Of a stretch of 64,000 bases of DNA, positions 11,961-23,919 are shown piece by piece. Every line of letters begins with the position of its first letter. The stretch's first letter is position 1. This DNA is from Rhinopithecus roxellana. Taxonomy: Eukaryota > Chordata > Mammalia > Primates > Cercopithecidae. The stretch spans positions 137,993,493 to 138,057,492 of the forward strand of contig NC_044557.1 of NCBI RefSeq assembly GCF_007565055.1. Reading direction: 5' to 3'. The translations under genes were made by a program, and so were the position numbers. The notes below the pieces were generated by a model, which was not told the origin of the DNA, searched no databases, and saw only the letters and a list, made by a program, of their open reading frames with translations.

Positions 11961-12884
11961 TACTTCACTTCCCTTTTAATAGGGCATACAGAGTTAAGTG
12001 ACTTGGTCCTTAGATTGCCTTTTTAGTGGTTAAACAGCACTAGAAGTCAGAGTTTTTCATGTTCTTAGATAAGTGTTCAATGCAGTTGAACACAGGGACC
12101 TTTTCCTGGACTACTTTTCCACTTCCAAGATCACAGTGAATATTCTAATAAGGTGTTTAAACAAATAATCACAGCTATAAACGTACAGGTCCAAATTGGA
12201 ATGATTTTAGGTATTAGTTGGTTAAACATGCAGCCTGTGCCAAAAAGCATACTATTTGTTCAGCTGCTCAGAAAGAACCTGTCAAATCATTAGAGGTGGT
12301 CATCAGTCAGATGATACCTCTGTTCCAAGTGGCAGCTGTACCTGTCTGGAGTGTAGAAAATCACCATGAAAATATCCTGTGGATTAACCATCTCATCTGC
12401 CTGTGCTATTAGAAGCAATTTGCGAATTTTCTTTATAAATCTGTCACTTTTCTTAGAGATTTCTCTCAGTAACTACACCTTTTTAATCATTATAAATTCA
12501 ACAGACATTTTTCTATCAAAAAACTTAGTATCATTGAAGGAATGGATACTGTATCAATTCAATTAATTCTAATATATTAAAATATTCACATCTCTTTTTA
12601 TTTACTAGCAATTTGTGAAGTAGAATATCAGGCTGATTCTAAAACATTCTGCTGAAAAATTATCCAAAGACAGACTATATTATATTACTTTAGAAGAGTA
12701 GTCAGAAAAGATATTATAATACTAGACTACTGAGCTTATTATAGGAGGATAAATCCAAATAATAAATTATATCATTAATCTTAACTGGAGAAATGTAGTG
12801 ACATTGAGGGGAAGGAGAATGAAATTCCTTTTCATTTACTCATCTTTTCAAAATTCCTCATTCCCACCTAGCCTCATTTTCTTT
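11961..12884. other. Anonymous AT-rich DNA
   Basis: Nothing recognised. Confidence 0.4.
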
Positions 12885-13325
12885 TCCCTTCCCTCCTTCC
12901 CTCCTGATACGGTTTGGCTCTGTGTCCCCACCCAAATCTCGTCTTGTAGCTCCCATAATTCTCACGTGTGTGAGAGGGAACCAGTGGGAGATGATTGAAT
13001 CATGGGGGCGGGTCTCTCCTGTGCAGTTCCTGTGACAGTGAATGGGTCTCAGGAGATCTAATGCTTTTAAAAAATGGGAGTTTCTCTGCACAAGCTCTCT
13101 ATTTGCTGCGATCCATGTAAGACATGACTTCCTTGCCTTCCACCATAGTTGTCAGGCTTCTCCAGATACATGGAACTGTAAGTCTGATTAAACCTCTTTC
13201 TTTTATAAATTGCCCAGTCTTGGGTATGTCTTTATCAGCAGTGTGAAAACAGACTAATACACCTTCCCTCCTTTCCCCTTTCCTCTCCTCCCCTGTCCCT
13301 TCCCTTCCCTTTTCCTTCTTTTTAC
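12885..13325. repeat. Pyrimidine-rich (CTTCC)n tract, split by a THE1 LTR
   Basis: CT-rich sequence lies on both sides (12885-12904 and 13262-13325) of the solo LTR. The LTR appears to have integrated into the tract. Confidence 0.75.
12905..13261 (+). mobile_element. THE1/MST solo LTR (357 bp)
   Basis: Complete LTR from TGATACGGTTTGGCTCTGTG to GAAAACAGACTAATACA. Internal landmarks are CTCCCATAATTCTCACGTGT, GATTGAATCATGGGGGCGGG and TTAAACCTCTTTCTTTTATA. No internal sequence is attached, consistent with LTR-LTR recombination. Confidence 0.93.
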
Positions 13326-13479
13326 GTTAGACTTCTTTAGAAAACTGCAATAAAGAATTGATGCTCCGTCTAAGCCTCAGCTCTCCATTACTGTTTCCTT
13401 TCTCTCACTCCCCACCTCAGGATCCTAAAGTTGATGTGTATCTTTGTCATTCACTTCTCGTGTGATTTTGCAAGGTATG

Positions 13480-14310
13480 TGTATGCCAAAGGCAGCATAC
13501 CCGTGCACTTATTCCAAACAAATTTATTATTGTCTGTGTATGTCTTATGTTCATAAATGGTGTGATGCTGTTTTGTTTTGTATTTTCTCTTTAACTCAGC
13601 ATGATGTGTTTTAGATTTATTTTTAATGCAGATTTTCATTTATGTTTATGTATGTATGTATTTATGTATGCATGTATATATTTATGTCTGTATCCAATGA
13701 CTATCTACCGTCTTGTGCACATATGATGGTTTCTACTTGGGGACAACATAGCCAGAGCTAGCTCATGAGACATTTTTGTGAGAAATGATAGGTATCCACA
13801 CTGGTTATATAAAACCCCATATCAAGTGTGCATGACTTGATGGACACAAAAAAAATGAGTTCGGCCCTCACTTACTCCTTGGCTAAGCCCTCTTTTTCAG
13901 GACACACTTTGATGGCATCAATACATCCTAGAATTAGAATCACTGGATCCTTGGGGATATATGACTATAACTTTACTTGGTATTAGCAAATTTCTCTCTA
14001 GTATGTTTATATCAGTTATCATCTTCTTAATAGAGTTTAACACCGTGAGATTTCCCATATCCTTTCCAAACCTGCGTATTGTTAGATGTTTTCTATTTGG
14101 TGGATGTGAAGAGGTACATTATTGTTTCCATAAATATAATCAATTCTAAGACACTTATAAAGACAAAACTTTTTCTGTAATGCCCACACTTTGGCTTGCC
14201 TTTCACCTTTTTATTAGTTTTCACCTCTGACACAGTTTTAAATTTTAATTTTAAGACATATTTGCAAGAACATTTATCTACGACTTATACTTACTAGACA
14301 TCTCAAGCTC
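13480..14310 (-). mobile_element. Old L1M (L1ME-like) 3' portion, diverged
   Basis: Reverse-orientation L1 landmarks appear in order: GTTCATAAATGGTGTGATGC, TTTAACTCAGCATGATGTG, GAATCACTGGATCC, GGTATTAGCAAATTTCTCTC, ACACTTTGGCTTGCCTTTCA. A (TATG)n-like microsatellite lies at 13641-13695. The edges are uncertain. Confidence 0.5.
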
Positions 14311-14599
14311 AATCGCTTGATGGGTGGAGAATGTGACGATTCTGGGAACCTACACAGGAGTGGTAGCTATGAGTTACTGCCCCATGTTAGACACCAAAGT
14401 CTACTCTAGTCTCTCAAACTTCACTGAGCACATATAGACTTTAAAATGATGGCAATATATGTGGTTATCATTTTTGATTTAAGACGGTTGCATCAATATT
14501 GATAAAATATTGAGCTAGATACTTAGGGGAAAATGAAACATCCCAAAGCCAAGCTAAGTAAACAGATGAATAAAAGATTTAATGGTAAAATAATTTTAC
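14311..14599. other. Anonymous DNA
   Basis: Nothing recognised with confidence. Confidence 0.35.
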
Positions 14600-15835
14600 C
14601 ATTTAACAGTAAAAATCAAACAAAAACATTATGAAGATGCTGAAAGAAGATGTAGGTGAATATTTTTGTAATCTTTGGGGTTCAAAAATGTTTATTAAAT
14701 TTTATATGTAACTGGTGAGGCACAGTGACTCACGCTTGTAATTCTAGCACTTTGTGAGGTCAAGGCAGCTGGATCACCTGAGGCTGAGAGTTCAAGACCA
14801 GCCTGGACAACATGGTGAAACCACATCTCTACTAAAAATACAAAAATTAGGCAGGCATGATGGTAGGCGCCTGTAATCCCAGTTACTTTGGACGCTGAGG
14901 CAGGAGAATTGCTTGTACCTGGGAGGTGGAGGTTGCAGTGAGCCCAGATCGTGCCACTGCACTCCAGAGTTGGTGAAAGAGCAAGACTCTATCTCCAAAA
15001 TAAAAACAACAACAACAACAAAGAAAAACCAAAAAACAAAACATTTTATGTAACTTGTAGGTCATAAATAAATTGTGATTAGATTTGAATATGTAAGGGA
15101 AATATTTCTTGTGGCAAAGCACTGTAAGACATGAATACAACAATGAGAGTAAAGAGAAACAAATCTAAGAAAAAGATAAATTTCTTCGAAACAAATCTGG
15201 CATGCAAAGCATTTCTATGTTCATTAAACAAAAAATTTACAAACCACAAGAAAATGATTATATATTAATAGAAATGTTAATAATGCATACAAACAAGTTA
15301 CTATTAAAGGATAAGTACAACTGTTACTATTCAAATATCTGGTCTTCTAGTAATTGCAAATAAAAACTGAGGTGTTAATATTTTGCCTACTAGATTGGGT
15401 AAAAATCAGGATTTATCAGATTAAACAAGATGAATTATTTAAAATATGATAATGAAAAAGGTGGTTTTATAAAGCTTGAAATACGACTTATATAGTAAAC
15501 ATTCAATTGATGATAGTTATGCAATTATAGCACTGCTTGGGGATATGGGGAAAATAGCACTGACATCCACTGAGGGGGTTTAAATTAGTATCGTCTCTGT
15601 TTCAAAAATATGCTCTGACTGCAATATAGAATTCATTGGTAAAGTTAAGTGTAAGGTTAAATGTGTTAAAAACTTTCATCAAATCAATGTTTATACCAGC
15701 CCCAAATTGGAAAGAGCTTAAATAATCACGATTAGATAATTTGGTAACATTGTTGTGTATCAAAATAATCAAACAATATGATCCCTTACAAATGAGACAT
15801 TTTTAAGTGGGAAACACTGCTAACAAGGGTTTAGA
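14600..15835 (+). mobile_element. Old L1M ORF2/3' portion, split by an Alu
   Basis: Diverged plus-strand L1 landmarks include GCTGAAAGAAGATGTAGGTG, ATATTTTGCCTACTAGATTG, AAATTGGAAAGAGCTTAAAT and AACAATATGATCCC. The Alu at 14714-15042 interrupts it. Confidence 0.5.
14714..15042 (+). mobile_element. Alu with TSD
   Basis: Forward Alu from GGTGAGGCACAGTGACTCAC to AAGACTCTATCTCCAAAAT with an (AAC)n-type tail. The flanks ATTTTATATGTAACT (14699-14713) and ATTTTATGTAACT (15043-15055) form a TSD with a 2-base difference. Confidence 0.93.
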
Positions 15836-15840
15836 CTGTT

Positions 15841-15841
15841 A

Positions 15842-15881
<40 letters not shown>

Positions 15882-16164
15882 GAAACAGGGTCTCAGTCTA
15901 TCACCCAGACTGGAGTGCAGTGGTGCAATCTCAGATCACTGCAGCCTCAGCCTCCTGGGATCAAGTAATTCTCACACCTTAGCCTCCCAAGTAGCTAGGA
16001 CTGGTGGCACACGCCATCAAGCCCCACTAATTTTTGTATTTTTAGTAGAGAGGGGTTTTTGCCATGTTGGCAGTGCTGGTCTCAAACTCCTTACCTCAAG
16101 TGATCCATCTGCCTTGGCTTCCCAAAGTGCTGGGATTACAAGTGTGAGCTACCCCATCAGGACT
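15841..16164 (-). mobile_element. Alu (old) next to a (TA)n run
   Basis: A (TA)n tract (15841-15863) and T18 run precede a reverse Alu from TTTTTGAAACAGGGTCTCAG to GCTGGGATTACAAGTGTGAG. It has several substitutions and small deletions. Confidence 0.88.
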
Positions 16165-16430
16165 GTAATATAATATTTGTAAGATTATGTATTATATTTC
16201 ATTGCTTTTTAAATATATGAATATTACTAGTTCATATTATATAGTTTATAATAAATATGAACTACATATGTATATTTAAATAAGGTAATATATGTTTGTG
16301 TGCATATATACATACATAATCTTTTCCATTGAGCGAACTTGACCTAGTAAAATTCATAAAGAAAACTGCTTTGTTTTTCTCAGACCAGTGCTTCAATCAC
16401 AGTCTATCAGATCCTCAATGGCTTTGGATG
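16165..16430. other. AT-rich spacer
   Basis: AT-rich with ATATATGTA-type runs; nothing recognised. Confidence 0.4.
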
Positions 16431-18640
16431 ATATTTTTGACAGATCCCATATGCGTCAGTCTGGGTCACATCAGGAAACAAATGGCGCCGTCAACATTGA
16501 CATATAAAGGAGTTTAATGAGGTGGTGTTTACAGAGATAACGGTAAGATCAAGGGAACTGAGAAGAAATCCTGAAGCACCCAGGGACTCCTGACAGCGGG
16601 AGCTAATGAGCTGTAGCCCTACAGAGGTAGGGTTAGAGAGATGAAACGATAGCTGGGGGACCCCACAGGGATAGTCACCATGGGTAAGAAACACAGGCAC
16701 CAGCTAGCTATACCCATGGTGTAAGTGTAAGTGAAATAAATGCCTCGACTGACCTTTCCTCCCTGTCTCTACTGCTCTGCTGCTGCCTCATTGGCTGGGT
16801 ATAATCAGAAGTTGAAGACATGGGAGCCCAGGTCATGGAGTGTGTGGAGTTCACTCTCCTGGGCAAGAAGCAGGAAGAAAAGTGCATAAAATGCATTAGA
16901 TATGCAAATGGAGTAACCAGTACAGTACAGCTTCTTGGTGAATTTCAGGCATACAGTTATCTCATTTTCAAGTTTCAACAGTCAGCCAAGTTTATACAAA
17001 AATGTGAACCTCACATTTAGCTTAAAACTACTCCGTCTCCACCCCATGGCATTCAGGCTGCCCTGAACTCTATATTGTGCAGCCTTTTTCTCTCCTCCTC
17101 TGCCCATCGTTTTGCCTCTGGCTTCTCCAGGACAGAGGCAGGTCTTGTGGGATATGAATTAAGAGGACATAGACCTTTATACTCAGTTAGTGTTGTTTTT
17201 TGCTCTAGAGCAACTGAAAACTACTTCCCATCATGGCAAGCATCCAGAATGATCATTCATTTATGGGCTACTGAGTAGGATAGTTACGGACCATCACCTG
17301 GCAAACCATATCCTTGACATGATCCATGCCCTCTTCTGCTGCTGTTTGGAGACATCCTCAGCTTCTGTCCTTTGGTGATGTCAGGATATTAGTGTCTGCA
17401 TAGGCCACCTGTCTGAGTTACCTTTCCACTAATTTACAGCTTTGTATGTTGTAGAAAACTGGTAGGGAAGCATATGATTCATTTCCACAGTAATGCAAAT
17501 TGTGTCTGGTAGAATGTAATCGATTATTGCCCCATGTATTCTTGCCAGTTTTGCATGTATTACACAAAGTATAATTTCATCATTCCTGATGGGTTTTTAT
17601 ATTTGTCTGTTCTTTGGATTCCCTTCGTGAGCTTTTACTGATTCTGTCATGAGCAAATGAGATAAAAACTTTGATTAAGTATTTGTTTTGTAAGAGAGTC
17701 ATGATGTCATGGTTTTTTTTTTTTTTTTTTCTTTAAATGCTCTTGAACAATACAGCATAAATCTTGACTTCTAGTGTCTACTTGTTCTAGCGGGTAGGGT
17801 TCTTCCTGGATGACTTAGTCATATCTGACTCCTTTCTTCTGGTTGATGGGAATTCATGCACTCTTGGCGCACCTTGCTACCAGTGCTGTACTCTTGTCTC
17901 ATTCCTCTGTTCAGAATAACTCCAGACAGGCATGGGCCGAGGAAGAAGCTTTATTTATTTTGAAGGCACACTCAATTTCTCAAGCCCTATGTTTTGTTTT
18001 TCACTTGGACCCTTTTGTCTTGGCTTAAAAGGAGATTAGGAGAATAAGTATTCTCCCTTTTTTCATAAAGAGGACAACAGAAATACTGCAGTGCTGTTCA
18101 TATTATAACTTAGACATTCCACAGTCATCTCCATCTTAGGCCCCTGACTCAATAGTCTTCCCTTTCATTTTCAGAGTCAGTTAGCTGTTGTTGCAGATGG
18201 AATTTTCTGGAAAGCAGGCTCTGATATGAAGAGTACTATGCTAACTAATTGGAGTTACTTTTAACTTAAGTGATGAAGTGAAAAAAGCAGGATTTGGGAA
18301 GAGAGAGGTCTAGCTGTGATACAGTCTCTGTAAAGGCCTTAACAGCTCTTGTGGAAAGCTCTGAGACTGGGAAGGCCATTTAGAGTTTTCCTAATTTGAT
18401 TAAACAAGGCTGGTCCTTTTAAGTTCTTCATCATTCAGTTAATGGATGTACATGGCCTCTGGGAAGGGGTGTGACATTGGAAGTGTAGCTCTCTTTAGCC
18501 AAGGACAAGTTGTGTCAGGAGGCACTCTAGCTGCTAAAAGTCAGAATTTGGGAAAACGAGTGTTTTGTCGTGGAGTGGGTAGGCTCACGAATGACAATAG
18601 AGCTATCTTTTATCATGCATACCATTATAGAACACTTTGA
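16431..18640. other. Unassigned block, probably ancient interspersed repeat(s)
   Basis: The pieces 16500-16930 (around GAGTTTAATGAGGTGGTG, CTCATTGGCTGGGTATAATC, GAAGACATGGGAGCCCAGGT) and 18190-18560 (around CTGAGACTGGGAAGGCCATT, GCATGGCCTCTGGG-like text) have the feel of medium-reiterated ancient repeats, but I could not assign a family. A T18 run lies at 17713-17730. Open frames here have no recognisable product. Confidence 0.35.
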
Positions 18641-18658
18641 TGTATTTTTAATATTTTT

Positions 18659-19056
18659 CTTTTTTTTTTTAGTTTCAGGGAGACCTGCGTGGGTTTTTAT
18701 ATATGCAAACTCATCTCCTTGATATTTGTTGTACAGATTATTTCATCACCCAGGTAGTAAGCCTAGTACCCAATATTTTTTTTTTTTATTTTTTGTAATC
18801 CTCTCCCTCCTCCCAACCTCCACTGTCAAGTAGGCCACAGTGTGTCTGTTGTTACCCTCTTTGTGTCCATGGGTTCTCATCATTTAGCTCTCATTTATAA
18901 ATGAGAAGATGCAGTATTCGGTTTTCTATTCATGTGTTAGTTTGCAAAGGATAATGACCTGCAGCTACATTCATGTTTCCACAAAGGACATGGTTTCATT
19001 CCTTTTTATGGCTACATAGTATTCCATGGTATATGTGTGTATATATATACACATAT

Positions 19057-19089
<33 letters not shown>

Positions 19090-20402
19090 CACCTACCACA
19101 TTTACTTTATGCAATCTGTCATTGATGGACATTTAGGTTGGTTCCATGTCTTTGCAATTTTGAATAGTGCTGCAGTGAACATACACATACGCGTGTCTTT
19201 ATGGTAGAGTGACTTACATTCTTTTGGGTATACAGCCAGTAGCAAGACTGCTGGGTGGAATGCTAGTTCTGTTTTTAGGTCTTTGAGAAATTTCCAGACT
19301 GTTTTTCACAATGGTTGGACTAATTTATTATCCAAACTGTGGTATATAAGCATTTGCTTTTCTCTGCAACCTTGCCAGCATCTGTTATACTTTAACTTGT
19401 TAATAATAGACATTCTGACTGGTGTACGATGGTATCTCATTGTGGTTTTGTTTTGCATTTCACTAGTGATCAGTGATATTGATATTTTTTTCATAGGCAT
19501 TGTTGGCTACATGTATGTCTTCTTTTGAAAACTGTCTGCTCGTGTTCTTTGCCCACTTTTTAATGGGGTTGTTTGTTTTCATATAAATTTGTTTAAGTTC
19601 CTTATAGATACAGGATATTAGACCATTGTCAGAGGCATAGTTTGCAAATATTTCTCCCATTCTGTGGATTGTCTGTTTACTCCGCTGATATTTTATTTTA
19701 CTGTGCAGAAGTTCTTAAGTTTAATTATAACCCATCTATCAATCTGCTTTTGTTGCAATTGCTTTTGGCGTATTTGTCATGAAATCTTTGCCAGTTTGTA
19801 TGTCCAGAATGGTATTGCCTAGGCTGTCTTCCAAAGTTTTAATAGTTTGGGGTTTCACATTTATGTCTTTATTCTATCTTGAGTTGATTTTTGTATATGG
19901 TGTAAGGAAGGGGCCCAGTTTCAATCTTCTGCGTAAGACTAGTCAGTTACCCCAGCATCATTTATTGAATAGGGAGTGCTTTCTTCCTTGCTTGTCTGTG
20001 TCAGCTTTGCTGAAGATCAGATGATTGTAAGCATGTGGCCATTTCTGGGCTTTCTATTCTATTTCATTGGTCTATTCATCTCTTTTTGTACTAGTAACAT
20101 ACTGTTTTGGTTACTGTAGTTCTGTAGTATAATTTGAAGTCAGGTAATGTGATGTCTCCAGTTTTGCTAGGATGGCCTTGGCTATTTGGGCTCTTTTTTT
20201 GTTTATTTGTTTCCATATGAATTTCAAAATAGATTTTCTAGTTCTGTGAAGAATGTCATTGATAGCTGGATAGGAATAGCATTGAATCTACAAATTGCAC
20301 TCAGCAGTATGACCATTTTAATGATATTGATTCTTCCTATACATGAGCATGGAATGTTTTTCCAGTTGTTTGTGTCATCTCTGAATTATTTGCAGATAAA
20401 TT
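18659..20402 (-). mobile_element. L1PB-like element, 3' part of a 5'-inverted copy
   Basis: In reverse orientation this runs from the poly(A)-end through the 3' UTR and the 3' half of ORF2 (GATGGACATTTAGGTTGGTT, CAGTGATATTGATATTTTTT, GCATGGAATGTTTTTCCAGT). It includes an internal TA/CA microsatellite at about 19030-19091. At about 20402 the orientation flips, and the adjacent upstream part of ORF2 continues on the plus strand. Confidence 0.93.
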
Positions 20403-21325
20403 CACAGCTGAATTGTACCAGACATACAAAGAGCAGCTGGTACCATTCCTACTGAAACTATTCCAGGAAATTGAGGAGGAGAGACTCTTCTCTAAGTCAT
20501 TCTATTAGGCCAGCATAATCCTGATACCAAAACCTGGCAGATAGAATAGAAATAGAAAACCTCAGGCCAATATCCTTAATAAACATGAATGCAAAAAATC
20601 ATCAACAAAATGCTAGCAAACCAAAGCCAGCAGCACTTCAAAAAGCTAATCCACTATGATCAAGCAGACTTCATTCCCACGATGTAACGTTGGCTCACAA
20701 CATGCAAATTAATAAATGTGATTTATCATATAAACAGAAGACAAAAACCACATACCTCAATAGTTATAAAAAGGGACTTCAATAAAATTCAACAACTATT
20801 CAGGTTAAAAACTCTCAATAAACTAGGTATTGAAGGAATGTACCTCAAAATAATAAGAGCCATCTATGATAAACCGACAGTCAACATCATACTGAATGGG
20901 CAAAAGCTATGTCCCTTGAAAAATGACACAAAACAAGGATGTCCTCTCTCACCAATCCTATTTTACATCGTATGGAAAGTCCTGGCTGAGCAATCAGGCA
21001 AGAGAAAGAAATAAAGGGCATGCAATTAGGAAGAGAGGAAGTCAAATTGTCCGTGTTTGCAGATGACTTGATCCTACATCTAGAAAACCACATATTCTTG
21101 GCCCAAAATCTCCTTAAGTTGATAAACAAACTTCAGCAAAGTCTCAGGATATGAAATCAATGTGCAAAAATCACTAAGAGTCCTATATGCCAAGCCAAGA
21201 GTCAAATCAGGAATAAACTTTTATTCACAGTTGCCACGAAAAGAAAAAATACAGAGGAATACAGCTAACGAGGGAGGTGAAAGATCTCTGCAAGGAGAAC
21301 TACAAACCATTGCTCAAATAATTCT
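20403..21325 (+). mobile_element. Inverted 5' segment of the same L1 (twin-priming product)
   Basis: Forward ORF2 sequence runs from ATTCACAGCTGAATTGTACC to ACAAACCATTGCTCAAATAA. In L1 order it lies immediately upstream of the end of the 18659-20402 segment. The 10-mer CAAATAATTC occurs at 21315-21324 and its reverse complement at 20393-20402, so both arms end at the same L1 position. Confidence 0.92.
20718..21129 (+). pseudogene. L1 ORF2 reverse-transcriptase remnant
   Basis: The frame 20718-21014 encodes RT-domain sequence (LKIIRAIYDKPTVNIILNGQ, KQGCPLSPILF). After a stop or frame change the catalytic FADD motif is still readable at 21056-21067. The fragment is broken by stops and frameshifts and is not functional. 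Confidence 0.9.
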
Positions 21326-21497
21326 ATTTTAAATTTAATAAGAATTATAAATAAATTTTATTCTTAAACTGAAAATTAAAAAATAACATTTCAATTTGGT
21401 ATCTGCTATTGTTGTTAATCTTAGGATGTTTTTCTATACTACAAAATTATTCATTCAAAGTAATATATGTGTGAGAATATAGGCTATTAGACCATTA
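21326..21497. other. Anonymous AT-rich DNA
   Basis: Nothing recognised. Confidence 0.35.
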
Positions 21498-21610
21498 TTC
21501 ATTCATTCATTCTTTAGCTCGTTGACTTCATATGCACTATGCTATAGATACTTGGCTAGACTGGGGATATAGAGATGAAGACACACACCTTTCCCCATGA
21601 GATGGTGAAG
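21498..21610 (-). mobile_element. L2-like fragment
   Basis: ATTCATTCATTCATTCTTTA followed by ATGCACTATGCTATAGATAC and CTAGACTGGGGATATAGAGA resembles the reversed L2 3' end. Confidence 0.5.
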
Positions 21611-21757
21611 TAGAGTGGTGAGAACAGACATTTAAAGCAAACATGGGGTTAACACCATAACACCCTCTCTCTGTTTTGCCCCTGATTAGCCTGGACATTT
21701 TGTGGAGCAAGTGGCTTCTGTTTGGTAGGTGGAGTCAGGCTAAAGCTCCTTGACTCT

Positions 21758-22083
21758 TTTTTTTTTTTTTTTTTTTTTTGGAGCGGAGTCTCACTCTGTC
21801 ACCCAGGCTGGAGTGCAGTGGCGTGATCTCGGCTCCCAGAAAGCTCCGCCTCCCAGGTTCCTGCCATTCTCCTGCCTCAGACTCTCAAGTACCTGGGACT
21901 ACAGGCACCCGCCAGCACACCTGACTAATTTTTTTTTTTTTTTTTTTTTTTTTTTGTATTTTTAGTATAGATGAGGTTTCACCGTGTTAGCCAGGATGGT
22001 CTCGATCTCCTGACCTTGTGACCCGCCCGCCTCGGCCTCCCAAAGTGCTGGGATTACAGGCGTGAGCCACCGCGCCCGGCCGG
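21758..22083 (-). mobile_element. AluY-like element with TSD and expanded mid-linker
   Basis: Reverse Alu with little decay in its 5' half (ACCGTGTTAGCCAGGATGGT, GTGAGCCACCGCGCCCGGCC), typical of AluY. The flanks AGCTCCTTGACTCT (21744-21757) and AGCTCAGTGACTCT (22084-22097) form a TSD with 2 mismatches. The A-rich linker between the arms is expanded to about 26 T on this strand (about 21930-21955). Confidence 0.93.
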
Positions 22084-22097
22084 AGCTCAGTGACTCT

Positions 22098-22300
22098 TGA
22101 GCAAGAATGTTGTGGGTTTGAATCTTCCCTGCTGCTTTCAGGTGTGTAAAATGGGACAAGTTTCATAATTTATCTCCTCATGTATAAAATGTGGGTAATA
22201 TACCTTTGAAAAATTATAATATTGAACATAAGGAGTTTAACACATTCATAAATTAGGTTAAGAACTCATAACAAGTTGACTATTAATACAATTATTATTG
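22098..22300 (+). mobile_element. MIR SINE
   Basis: GTGGGTTTGAATCTTCCCTG, GTGTGTAAAATGGGACAAGT, ATCTCCTCATGTATAAAATG and GGGTAATATACC follow the MIR order, ending near ATTATTATTG. Confidence 0.6.
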
Positions 22301-22394
22301 CTAAACTCTAGCCTTCTTACTTTTTCTCTGTTATCTTATACTTAATCTGTTAATATATCTCCTTCTGTCTCCACTTAATTCTAGTGTTGTAAAA

Positions 22395-23780
22395 AAATTC
22401 ATATGAATTAAAAATTTTTTTTTCTAATTCTCTGAAGAATGTCATTGACAGATTGATAGGAATAGTATTTAATCTATAAATTGCTTGGGGCAGTATGGCC
22501 ATTTTGATGATATTGATTTTTCCTCTCCATAAGCATAGGATGTTTTTTCATTTGTTTGTGTCATCTGATTTTTTTCAGCAGTGTTTTGTAATTCTCATTG
22601 TACAGATCTCTCGCCTCCTGGGTTAGTTGTATTCTTAGGTATTTTATCCTTTTTGTGGCAATTGTGAAGGGGATTGCATTCCTGATATGGCTCTTGGCTT
22701 GACTGTCTTTGTTGTATAGGAATGCTGAAAAGTTTTGTACATTGATGTTTTTCTCCTGAAACCTTGCTGAAGTTGTTTATCAGCTTAAACAGCTTTTGGG
22801 CCAAGACTACCTGATTTTATAGACATAGAATCATGTAATCAGCAAACAGGGATAATTTGACTTCCCCTCTTCCTATCTGATGCACTTTATTTTGTTCTCT
22901 TCGCCTCATTGCTCTGGCCAGGACTTTCAATACTCTGTTTAATGTGAATGGTGAGAGACGACATGCTTATCTGTTGCTGTTTTTCAAGGAAAATGCTTCC
23001 AGGTTTTGCCCATTCAGTGTGATGTTGGCTGTAGGTTTGTCATAGATGGCTATTATTATTTTGAGGTATTTTCCTTCCATACCTAGTTTATTGGGAGTTT
23101 TTAACATGAAAATATGTTGAATTTTATCAACAGCCTTTTATGCATCTATTGTGATAATGCTGTGATTTTTGTCTTTAGTTTTGTGTATATGATGAGTCAC
23201 ATTTATTGATTTGCGTTTGTTGAACCAACCTTGCATCCTGAGGATGAAGCCTACTTGATCATGGTGGATTAGCTTTTTGATGTGCTGCTGGATGTGGTTT
23301 GCAAGTATTTTGTTGAGGACATTTTCATTAATATTCATCAAGAATATTGGCCTGAAGTGTTTTTGTTGTTATTGTTGTGTCTGTGCCAGGTTTTGGTATC
23401 AGGATAATGATGGCCTTATAGAATGAGCTGGGGAGGAACCCCCTCTTTAATTTTTTTGAATAGTTTCAGTGGGAATCATGCCATCTCTTCTTTGTACATG
23501 TGATAGAAGTCAGCTGTAAATTTGTCTGGACCTGTGTTTTTCTTCAGTTGGTAGGCTGTTTATTGCTGATTCAATTTCAGAGCTTGTTATTGGTTTGTTC
23601 AGGGAATCAATTTCTTCCTGGTTAAGTCTTGGGAGGATGTATGTGTTTACAAATGTATTCATCTTTTCTAGGTTTTCTAATGTGTTTGGATACAGGTTTT
23701 CATAGTAGTCTCTGATGGTTATTTGTATTTCCGTTGGGTCAGTGATAACATCCCTTTTGTTGTTTCTCATTCGAAAACTT
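22395..23780 (-). mobile_element. L1PB/L1MA-like internal ORF2 fragment
   Basis: Reverse ORF2 runs from TCTAATTCTCTGAAGAATGT through CATTCAGTGTGATGTTGGCT, TTGATCATGGTGGATTAGC and AGGTTTTGGTATCAGGATAA to CAGTGATAACATCCC. Both the 3' UTR and the 5' half are missing, so it is an internal slice rather than a simple 5'-truncated insertion. Fragments of ORF2 RT are open antisense at 23510-23800 and 23138-23341. Confidence 0.9.
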
Positions 23781-23919
23781 TGATTTAAATGTGGAGGCAC
23801 TTAGCCTTTGCTCTAATCATCATTCCACTTTAAAAAGAATTTTAAAAGTCCCTATTTTAAGATAACAGGCACTGTCTCACTCAACATGCAGTTATGAAGT
23901 ACATATATACATACTTGCG
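23781..23919. other. Anonymous DNA
   Basis: Nothing recognised. Confidence 0.3.
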
